Shown in pieces: positions 1 to 5,232 of a stretch of DNA of 5,232 nucleotides (the stretch's first letter is position 1; every line of letters begins with the position of its first letter). Below the pieces are notes generated by a model. That model was not told where the DNA came from. It saw only the letters and a list, made by a program, of their open reading frames with translations, and searched no databases. Source of the stretch: HGM05232 sp036661515 (GTDB lineage: Bacteria; Bacteroidota; Bacteroidia; Bacteroidales; Muribaculaceae); the NCBI GenBank assembly GCA_036661515.1, contig JAVWYO010000133.1, forward strand, positions 1 through 5,232. The letters run 5' to 3'. The position numbers and the translations under genes are program-made.

Positions 1-42
1 GCTATATTATTGATGAATGTAACCACATTTATCGAAATATGA
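1..42 (+). other. possible 3' end of an upstream reading frame
   Basis: Frame 1 is open from the window edge to a TGA at 40-42, reading AILLMNVTTFIEI before the stop. That stop overlaps an ATG at 39-41 in an ATGA arrangement, the layout often seen between cotranslated genes. Thirteen codons are too few to recognise a product or show coding bias. The dsbD frame is also open back to the window edge, so the open state of frame 1 is weak evidence. It may be the tail of a real upstream gene or simply leader sequence. Confidence 0.25.
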
Positions 43-92
43 ATATGTTTATTACAATTTATAAAACAGAAACGACAAAACTCGATAAATTC

Positions 93-2057
93 ATGACTAA
101 AAGAGGTATTTTCGCCATTGTGAGTATCATACTCACGGCTTCGGCTGCTTTAGCCCAAATAGTAAACCCAATCAAATGGGAAAAGAGTGTAAAGATGTCA
201 AGTGCCACAGAAGGCGTCATAAGTTTCACAGCCAATATTGATGATGGCTGGCATATTTATTCGACTCAATTGCCTGAAGATGGACCTGTTCCAACCAGCG
301 TAAAATGGGAAAATCTTGATGGAGTAACCCTCAATGGCGGACTCACACCAAGCCGTCCTGCACACGAAGAGATAGATATGACATTTCACTTGAAGCTCGG
401 TTGGTGGGAAAACAATGTAACATTTACACAGAAATTTAGTGTTAGCACTCCCGACACTTATAATATATCGGGATATATACGCTATATGAGTTGCAACAAT
501 GTGACATGCCAAGCCCCAGAAAATGTACCTTTTGCATTTAAAGGCTCAGCTCCAATGCTATCAATAACCCCCGATTCAATAATGCCCGATAAAAAGATAT
601 TAGCCACACATAGCAATGTATCCAGTGAGCAATTATGGGCTCCTGTGAGCAGCGAAGGAACTGGCGCACATGGCACAAGCATAGCTAATAAATCATTGCT
701 TTATATATTCTTAGGTGGATTTTTTGGTGGCCTATTAGCACTGCTCACACCATGTGTGTGGCCTATGATTCCACTAACCGTTAGTTTCTTTTTAAAGAAA
801 AGCAGTTCACGGTCACGTTCAATCTTAGATGCATTCATTTATGGAATATCGATAATTGTGATATACCTAATTCTTGGATTACTTATAACCATATTATTTG
901 GAGCAAGCTCACTTAATGCCCTTTCAACTAATGCAATATTCAATATAATATTTTTCTTGCTGTTAGTTGTATTTGCAATATCATTCTTCGGCGCTTTTGA
1001 CATAAAGTTGCCAGATTCATGGGCAAATAAGATGGATAGTAACGCAGAACGTACAACTGGTATTTTGAGCCTATTTTTCATGGCTTTCACGCTCACTCTT
1101 GTGTCATTTTCTTGCACAGGTCCTATAATAGGGACACTACTCGTAGAAGCAGCAAGTATGGGAGATATTACAGGTCCTATAATAGGCATGGCAGGATTTG
1201 CAATAGCACTCGCTATCCCATTCACCCTATTTGCTATATTCCCATCGTTACTTAAAGAGATGCCAAAATCTGGTGGCTGGTTAAATACGGTAAAAGTAGT
1301 ATTAGGATTCGTAGAATTAGCTCTTTCACTAAAATTCCTATCAATTGCAGATCTTGCATATGGTTGGGGCATTCTCGATCGTGAAATATTTTTATCACTT
1401 TGGATTGTTATTTTTGCCCTACTTGGTGCATATCTTCTTGGGAAACTACGCTTCTCACATGATAGCGAAACAAAAAGCATTGGAGTGTTTAGCTTCTTCC
1501 TTGCAATAATCTCATTATCATTTTCGATGTATTTAGTTCCCGGACTTTGGGGCGCACCATTAAAAGGCGTGAGCGCATTTGTGCCTCCATTATACACGCA
1601 AGATTTCAATATGAATGAGAGTAGTAAATTCATAGAATTTGATGATTATGATGCAGGAATGGAGTTTGCGGCAGGCGCAGACAAACCTATATTCCTTGAC
1701 TTCTCGGGCTATGGTTGTGTCAACTGCCGTAAAATGGAAGCCGCAGTTTTAGATGATGATAGAATACGCACCATGCTCGAACGCGACTTTGTGATGATAA
1801 AACTAATGGTTGATAATAAGAAAGATTTGATGAAATCAGAGAAAGTAATAGAGAATGGAGTATCTACAACACTTGCAACTTATGGCGACCGCTGGAGCTA
1901 TCTTCAACGTCACAAATTTGGTGCAAATTCTCAGCCATATTACGTTATATTGAATGCAAAAGGCGAATTATTAGCTGGACCTGTTTATTATGACGAAAAT
2001 ATAGATAAATTTATGGCATTTCTCGAAAAGGGATTAGCCAACTTCAAAAAACAATAA
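93..2057 (+). CDS. dsbD: thiol:disulfide interchange protein DsbD (cytochrome c biogenesis type transmembrane reductase)
   Basis: DsbD passes electrons from cytoplasmic thioredoxin across the inner membrane to periplasmic partners such as disulfide isomerases and cytochrome c maturation proteins. All three family modules are visible (numbering from the ATG at 93, 654 residues). A signal peptide (about 1-21, ending ALA before Q22) leads to the periplasmic alpha domain with the Cys134-x4-Cys139 pair. A membrane domain follows with about eight hydrophobic segments, near 202-230, 246-268, 279-302, 320-350, 358-386, 402-424, 431-453 and 463-487. It carries the electron-relay cysteines Cys221 (PCVWPMIP) and Cys341 (SCTGPIIG). 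The C-terminal thioredoxin-like domain has the active site Cys542-Val-Asn-Cys545. All six catalytic cysteines are therefore present and the protein should work. The ATG at 93 is preferred because it puts a short KR-containing n-region directly before the hydrophobic signal core. The ATG at 39 in the same frame would add 18 residues ahead of the signal peptide. No Shine-Dalgarno sequence precedes either start. mazG begins 2 bases after the stop. Confidence 0.95.
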   Translation: MTKRGIFAIVSIILTASAALAQIVNPIKWEKSVKMSSATEGVISFTANIDDGWHIYSTQLPEDGPVPTSVKWENLDGVTLNGGLTPSRPAHEEIDMTFHLKLGWWENNVTFTQKFSVSTPDTYNISGYIRYMSCNNVTCQAPENVPFAFKGSAPMLSITPDSIMPDKKILATHSNVSSEQLWAPVSSEGTGAHGTSIANKSLLYIFLGGFFGGLLALLTPCVWPMIPLTVSFFLKKSSSRSRSILDAFIYGISIIVIYLILGLLITILFGASSLNALSTNAIFNIIFFLLLVVFAISFFGAFDIKLPDSWANKMDSNAERTTGILSLFFMAFTLTLVSFSCTGPIIGTLLVEAASMGDITGPIIGMAGFAIALAIPFTLFAIFPSLLKEMPKSGGWLNTVKVVLGFVELALSLKFLSIADLAYGWGILDREIFLSLWIVIFALLGAYLLGKLRFSHDSETKSIGVFSFFLAIISLSFSMYLVPGLWGAPLKGVSAFVPPLYTQDFNMNESSKFIEFDDYDAGMEFAAGADKPIFLDFSGYGCVNCRKMEAAVLDDDRIRTMLERDFVMIKLMVDNKKDLMKSEKVIENGVSTTLATYGDRWSYLQRHKFGANSQPYYVILNAKGELLAGPVYYDENIDKFMAFLEKGLANFKKQ

Positions 2058-2059
2058 AA

Positions 2060-2854
2060 ATGTCACATTCTCGGGAAGAACAACTTAAATCGTTTGGTGC
2101 ACTGCTTGATGTACTTGATGAGCTACGTGTAAAATGTCCGTGGGACGCTAAGCAGACAAATGAAAGTCTTAGACCAAACACGATTGAAGAAACATTTGAA
2201 CTGGCAGATGCTTTAATTTCAGATGATATACCAGAAATAAAGAAAGAACTTGGCGATGTCCTTTTACACATAATATTCTATTCTAAAATTGCTGATGAAA
2301 AATCACAATTTGATATTGCTGATGTGTGCAACACATTGTGCGAGAAACTCATCTTTCGTCACCCCCACGTATTTGGCACAGTGAAAGTTAGTGGCACAGA
2401 AGAGGTTCTTCAAAATTGGGAACAACTCAAGCTAAAGGAAAAGGGAGGCAATAAAAGTGTGCTTGCAGGGGTTCCTATATCATTGCCAACATTAATAAAA
2501 GCTAATCGTATTCAAGAAAAAGCTGCCAATGTGGGCTTTGATTGGGAAAGTCGCGAACAGGTGTGGGATAAAGTTAAAGAAGAGATTGCAGAAGTAGAAG
2601 TTGAGATTTTGCGTAATGATAATGTTAATCGTGAAAAGGAATTTGGCGATCTGTTTTTCAGCCTTGTAAATGCGGCACGATTATATGACGTAAATCCAGA
2701 TAATGCTCTTGAATTGACAAATAAGAAGTTTATAAGCCGTTTCAATTATGTAGAGGCAAAAGCTAAAGAAGAAGGTAAAGAATTAAAAACAATGACTCTT
2801 GCTGAAATGGATAAATATTGGGACGAGGCAAAAACTATTGAGAAAAAACAATAA
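2060..2854 (+). CDS. mazG: nucleoside triphosphate pyrophosphohydrolase MazG
   Basis: MazG hydrolyses (d)NTPs to the monophosphate and pyrophosphate in the cytoplasm. It is thought to clear abnormal nucleotides and, in Escherichia coli, to influence ppGpp levels and starvation survival. The 264-residue length fits the two-domain bacterial MazG (about 263 in E. coli). The N-terminal copy has the CPWD signature (26-29) and the metal-binding helices E43-E44-x2-E47 and E63-x2-D66 (ELGD). RHPHVF follows at 100-105. The C-terminal copy shows the second set, E174-E175-x2-E178 and E194-x2-D197 (EFGD). NVGFDW at 157-162 is also characteristic of full-length MazG. Both acidic sets look intact. Translation probably starts at the ATG at 2060, 2 bases after the dsbD stop and preceded by an A-rich run with no Shine-Dalgarno sequence, which suggests cotranscription with dsbD. 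The product is not a toxin-antitoxin component in this context, since no mazEF is nearby. Confidence 0.95.
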   Translation: MSHSREEQLKSFGALLDVLDELRVKCPWDAKQTNESLRPNTIEETFELADALISDDIPEIKKELGDVLLHIIFYSKIADEKSQFDIADVCNTLCEKLIFRHPHVFGTVKVSGTEEVLQNWEQLKLKEKGGNKSVLAGVPISLPTLIKANRIQEKAANVGFDWESREQVWDKVKEEIAEVEVEILRNDNVNREKEFGDLFFSLVNAARLYDVNPDNALELTNKKFISRFNYVEAKAKEEGKELKTMTLAEMDKYWDEAKTIEKKQ

Positions 2855-2856
2855 GC

Positions 2857-2873
2857 CCATCAATAATTGATGG
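2857..2873 (+). repeat. perfect inverted repeat, hairpin A, between mazG and topB
   Basis: The sequence CCATCAATAATTGATGG is a perfect inverted repeat, 8 bases each side of one central A. As RNA it would realistically fold as a 6-base-pair stem (CCATCA/TGATGG) with a 5-base loop. It lies 3 to 19 bases after the mazG stop. No U-run follows, so it is not a standard intrinsic terminator. It could be a protein-binding palindrome, an mRNA processing or stability element, or chance in an AT-rich gap. It shares its right arm with a second hairpin (2870-2883). Confidence 0.5.
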
Positions 2874-2883
2874 TATAAACCAT
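2870..2883 (+). repeat. inverted repeat, hairpin B, just before the topB start
   Basis: ATGGT (2870-2874) and ACCAT (2879-2883) form a 5-base-pair stem around a 4-base loop, ending 3 bases before the topB ATG. The left arm overlaps the right arm of hairpin A (2857-2873), so both cannot form at once. The stem is short and its stability is modest. A role in topB translation is only a possibility. Confidence 0.35.
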
Positions 2884-2886
2884 ATT

Positions 2887-4917
2887 ATGAAAGTTTGCAT
2901 TACAGAGAAACCGAGTGTAGCAAAAGATATAGCACAAATATTAGGTGCCAGCACTAAGCGTGAGGGGTACTATGAGGGTAATGGTTATCAAATAACTTGG
3001 ACCTTTGGGCACTTGTGCACACTCAAAGCTCCAAGCGACTATAACGACCGTTGGAAGTCGTGGAGCCTTAGTGCGCTACCAATGTTACCACAACGTTTTG
3101 GCATAAAAGTGATAGATGACACAGGTATTCAACGTCAATTTAAAGTTATAGAGAACCTAATAAGCACAGCCGATGAAGTTATAAATTGCGGTGATGCTGG
3201 ACAAGAGGGAGAACTCATTCAGCGCTGGGTGATGCAGAAGGCAAAATGTGATAAACCCGTTATGCGACTTTGGATATCATCACTTACAGATGAAAGTATT
3301 CGAGAGGGATTTAAGGCATTGCGTCCCCAAGTTGATTTTGATTCACTATATCATGCTGGATTATCACGTGCTATTGGTGACTGGATTCTTGGAATGAATG
3401 CAACACGACTTTACACTCTCAAATATTCTCAAAATAGAGGAGATGTGCTGTCAATAGGACGCGTTCAGACCCCTACCCTTGCACTTATAGTTAATCGGCA
3501 AAACGAGATTGATAATTTTGTGCCCGAAGATTATTGGGAAATTAAGACAGTGTATCGTAATACTACTTTTAATTCAGTAAAGGGTCGTTATTCTTCAGAA
3601 GAAGATGCGCTACCTATTATTGAGCAAATTAAAAGTTCGCCACTCACAATAGTATCAGTTTCAACAAAAAAAGGGAAAGAAGCCCCCTTACGCCTATTTG
3701 ACTTAACGTCACTCCAAGTAGAATGTAATAAGAAATTTTCATTTTCGGCCGATGAAACGTTGAAACTTATACAATCGCTTTATGAAAAGAAAATAACGAC
3801 CTATCCACGTGTTGATACTACATATCTAAGTGATGATATTTACCCCAAAATACCAGGCATTCTCGAAGCGCTAAAGCCTTATAGCCAATTGACCGCTCCT
3901 GTCCTTGCAAAAAAGATTGTAAAAAGTAAAAAGGTATTTGATAGTACAAAAGTCACTGACCACCACGCCATAATTCCTACAAATGTTTCTCCAACTTCTA
4001 TTTATCTGACAACCGAAGAGAAGCGGGTATATGACATGATTGCCAAACGATTTATTGCCGCATTTTATCCAGATTGTGAATTTTCTACTACGACAGTTAC
4101 CGCCGACGTTAATAAGGTGGAATTTAAAGCGACTGGGAAACAGATTTTGGAAAACGGCTGGAGAAATGTATATATTAAAGATGCTCCTCTAACTGATGAT
4201 AATGATAGTGAAGAGAATGGTTTGATGCCAATATTTATTGAAGGCGAAAGTGGTCAACATGAGCCATCTCTCCTAAAAAAAGCTACTCAGCCACCCAAGT
4301 ACTACACCGAAGGTACTCTACTGAGGGCGATGGAAACGGCAGGCAAGCTCGTAGAAGATGATGAACTACGTGATGCCATGAAAGAGAATGGGATAGGTCG
4401 ACCATCAACCAGAGCCGCAATTATAGAGACTCTATTTAAGCGCAAATATATCAAGAAAGAACGTAAAAATCTTATTGCAACCAGTACTGGCATTGAACTT
4501 ATTGCTACTATTAATGAAGAGCTATTGAAGTCGGCAAAGCTCACTGGATTATGGGAAAATAAGTTACGCAGAATAGAGCGTAAGGAATATGATGCTACAT
4601 CGTTTATTAATGAGTTGAAGACATTAATAAGTGAAATCGTGATGAATGTACTAAGTGATAACAGCCAACGCAATATAACTGTCGCACCAAATGAAGAGAA
4701 AGAGACAGAAAAGAAAAAAAGGGTTCCACGAAAAGTTATTTCATCATTTTCGGAAATAAAATGCCCAATATGCAGAAAAGGATATATCATGAAAGGTCGT
4801 TCAGCATTTGGTTGTAGCCAATATAAGGCAGGTTGTACTCTTCTACTCCCATTTATAGATTATCCAGAAAACGCCACACCAGCCGAACTTGCAAAACTAA
4901 TTAAAAAGAAAGGATAA
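2887..4917 (+). CDS. topB: DNA topoisomerase III (type IA)
   Basis: Topoisomerase III cuts one DNA strand through a 5'-phosphotyrosine link and passes another strand through, which decatenates and resolves replication or recombination intermediates. The 676-residue protein opens with a Toprim domain (about 1-140) that has Glu7 in ITEKPSVA. The metal motif is D103-A-G-Q-E107, so the middle acidic residue of the usual DxDxE is Gly105 and the usual Arg is Gln106. The core contains ALSxxxG-like helices, SIGRVQTPTLALI, and the catalytic Tyr306 in TTYPRVDT with Arg308 beside it. DHHAIIPT (358-365) and GIGRPSTRA (502-510) are further type IA motifs. A charged Lys/Glu-rich linker (about 600-616) leads to one zinc ribbon with C626-x2-C629 and C643-x6-C650, typical of C-terminal DNA-binding ribbons in this family. 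The length is a little above E. coli TopB (653). A chromosomal rather than conjugative-element role is inferred from the housekeeping neighbours. It starts 32 bases after mazG, and the next gene follows 2 bases after its stop. Confidence 0.95.
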   Translation: MKVCITEKPSVAKDIAQILGASTKREGYYEGNGYQITWTFGHLCTLKAPSDYNDRWKSWSLSALPMLPQRFGIKVIDDTGIQRQFKVIENLISTADEVINCGDAGQEGELIQRWVMQKAKCDKPVMRLWISSLTDESIREGFKALRPQVDFDSLYHAGLSRAIGDWILGMNATRLYTLKYSQNRGDVLSIGRVQTPTLALIVNRQNEIDNFVPEDYWEIKTVYRNTTFNSVKGRYSSEEDALPIIEQIKSSPLTIVSVSTKKGKEAPLRLFDLTSLQVECNKKFSFSADETLKLIQSLYEKKITTYPRVDTTYLSDDIYPKIPGILEALKPYSQLTAPVLAKKIVKSKKVFDSTKVTDHHAIIPTNVSPTSIYLTTEEKRVYDMIAKRFIAAFYPDCEFSTTTVTADVNKVEFKATGKQILENGWRNVYIKDAPLTDDNDSEENGLMPIFIEGESGQHEPSLLKKATQPPKYYTEGTLLRAMETAGKLVEDDELRDAMKENGIGRPSTRAAIIETLFKRKYIKKERKNLIATSTGIELIATINEELLKSAKLTGLWENKLRRIERKEYDATSFINELKTLISEIVMNVLSDNSQRNITVAPNEEKETEKKKRVPRKVISSFSEIKCPICRKGYIMKGRSAFGCSQYKAGCTLLLPFIDYPENATPAELAKLIKKKG

Positions 4918-4919
4918 CA

Positions 4920-5129
4920 ATGTCAAATATGATATTACAATATATTATTCTCATCATTATTCTAATAGGAGTAGCGATTTATGTTATTGTAAAAATTAGG
5001 AAAAGCAACGAGAATAGAAAACGAGGAATAAATACATGTTCGGGGTGTTCCCTAAAAGACTGTTGTACAGGTACAGCAAATGAAAGGGCAAAAAAATGTT
5101 CTTCTGAAATTGCACAATTAAAAAAATAG
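4920..5129 (+). CDS. small Cys-rich membrane protein, FeoB-associated-like
   Basis: The 69-residue product has one hydrophobic segment (about 5-24, rich in Ile, Leu and Val). A basic stretch follows (K25, R27, K28, R33, K34, R35), then a Cys-rich tail with C40, C43, C48, C49 and C60 (TCSGCSLKDCC). The basic stretch suggests the tail faces the cytoplasm. This layout resembles the family annotated as FeoB-associated Cys-rich membrane proteins, sometimes mislabelled virus attachment protein p12. The function of those proteins is not well established; a link to ferrous iron uptake comes from gene proximity in other genomes. Here no feoA or feoB is visible, so an iron role is only inferred. The ATG lies 2 bases after the topB stop. 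An AGGA (4911-4914), which also encodes the end of TopB, sits 5 bases upstream and could be a chance ribosome-binding match. The tight spacing supports a real gene in the dsbD-mazG-topB operon. Confidence 0.75.
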   Translation: MSNMILQYIILIIILIGVAIYVIVKIRKSNENRKRGINTCSGCSLKDCCTGTANERAKKCSSEIAQLKK

Positions 5130-5140
5130 CATTACCTTCG
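5110..5140 (+). promoter_or_regulatory. candidate Bacteroidota-type promoter for tRNA-Cys
   Basis: A TTG at 5110-5112 (the -33 element) is followed after 20 bases by TACCTTCG at 5133-5140. The latter matches the Bacteroidota -7 consensus TAnnTTTG at five of six fixed positions. The spacing is within the range described for the primary sigma factor of this phylum. Transcription would start about 5-9 bases downstream, near 5145-5149, leaving a leader of roughly 10-14 bases before the tRNA at 5159. The -33 element lies inside the last codons of the small Cys-rich gene. The tRNA could also be read through from the upstream operon, since no terminator separates them. Confidence 0.55.
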
Positions 5141-5158
5141 CACTCGTTATCAAAACAA

Positions 5159-5229
5159 GGTTCCTTGGCCGAGTGGTTAGGTACCGGTCTGCAAAACCGT
5201 TTACTCCAGTTCGAATCTGGAAGGAACCT
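5159..5229 (+). tRNA. tRNA-Cys (anticodon GCA)
   Basis: A complete 71-base cloverleaf is visible. The acceptor stem is GGTTCCT (5159-5165) with AGGAACC (5222-5228), all seven pairs matched. The D arm is 5168-5182 with a short 3-pair stem. The anticodon loop CTGCAAA (5189-5195) carries GCA at 5191-5193. The T arm has stem TCCAG/CTGGA (5205-5209, 5217-5221) around loop TTCGAAT. The discriminator base at 5229 is T, the known identity element U73 of tRNA-Cys. The next bases are CAA, so the 3' CCA is not encoded and must be added after transcription. The outermost anticodon-stem position pairs C5184 with T5200, a mismatch, leaving four good pairs. The small Cys-rich gene ends 29 bases upstream. 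Confidence 0.97.
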
Positions 5230-5232
5230 CAA

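Noticed and set aside
44..51. TATGTTTA resembling a Bacteroidota -7 box for dsbD
   Set aside because: It matches TAnnTTTG at five of six positions, but no TTG lies 17-23 bases upstream; the nearest (10-12) is 31 bases away. In AT-rich sequence this match alone is weak.
839..1633. 264-codon open frame on the minus strand opposite dsbD
   Set aside because: It lies entirely antisense to the well-supported DsbD membrane domain. Its product shows no recognisable motif, and its length is a by-product of the codon pattern of the opposite strand.
2857..2873. Intrinsic terminator after mazG
   Set aside because: The palindrome is AT-rich and is not followed by a T-run, so termination between mazG and topB is not supported.
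3666..4723. Two AAAAAAAGGG runs in topB (3666-3675 and 4714-4723) as possible slippage sites, the second just before the zinc ribbon
   Set aside because: Slippage at the second would give a ribbonless TopB, but seven-A runs are common in this AT-rich window (also 4275-4281 and near 5120). No stimulating stem or benefit is visible.
4302..4790. 162-codon minus-strand open frame opposite topB
   Set aside because: It is antisense to conserved TopB core and zinc-ribbon sequence. The product has no recognisable domain and is Ser/Ile-rich as expected from reverse reading.
5159..5232. tRNA-Cys 3' end as an integration (att) site
   Set aside because: The window stops 3 bases after the tRNA, so no downstream integrase or repeated tRNA end can be seen.

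Overview
The window looks like ordinary housekeeping sequence from an AT-rich member of the Bacteroidota, most likely the Bacteroidales. This placement rests on four things: recognisable family variants (a full-length three-domain DsbD with a PCVWPMIP motif, and a topoisomerase III with a DAGQEGELIQRW Toprim motif), the lack of convincing Shine-Dalgarno sequences with A-rich leaders before starts instead, a Bacteroidota-style promoter before the tRNA (TTG, 20 bases, TAccTTcG), and a tRNA gene with no encoded CCA. Genus and family cannot be fixed from this stretch.

Layout, all on the + strand: (1) a short left edge (1-92) that may hold the last codons of an upstream gene and the leader of dsbD; (2) dsbD (93-2057, alternative start 39), a thiol:disulfide interchange protein carrying electrons across the inner membrane; (3) mazG (2060-2854), a two-domain nucleoside triphosphate pyrophosphohydrolase; (4) a 32-base gap with two overlapping, mutually exclusive small hairpins; (5) topB (2887-4917), a type IA DNA topoisomerase III with a C-terminal zinc ribbon; (6) a 69-residue single-pass membrane protein with a Cys-rich tail (4920-5129), resembling the FeoB-associated family; (7) a tRNA-Cys(GCA) gene (5159-5229) with its own candidate promoter overlapping the end of the small gene.

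The four protein genes are separated by 2, 32 and 2 bases with no visible terminator between them, so they are probably cotranscribed. Their roles differ: periplasmic thiol reduction, nucleotide-pool cleaning, DNA decatenation, and possibly metal or redox handling at the membrane. The grouping looks like a housekeeping cluster and not one pathway. No intergenic stretch exceeds 300 bases. I see no mobile element, CRISPR array, phage gene or defence system. The points worth a second look are small: the altered Toprim metal motif, the switch-like hairpins before topB, an exact in-frame 17-base repeat in dsbD, the uncertain dsbD start, the orphan Cys-rich peptide, and the tRNA promoter.
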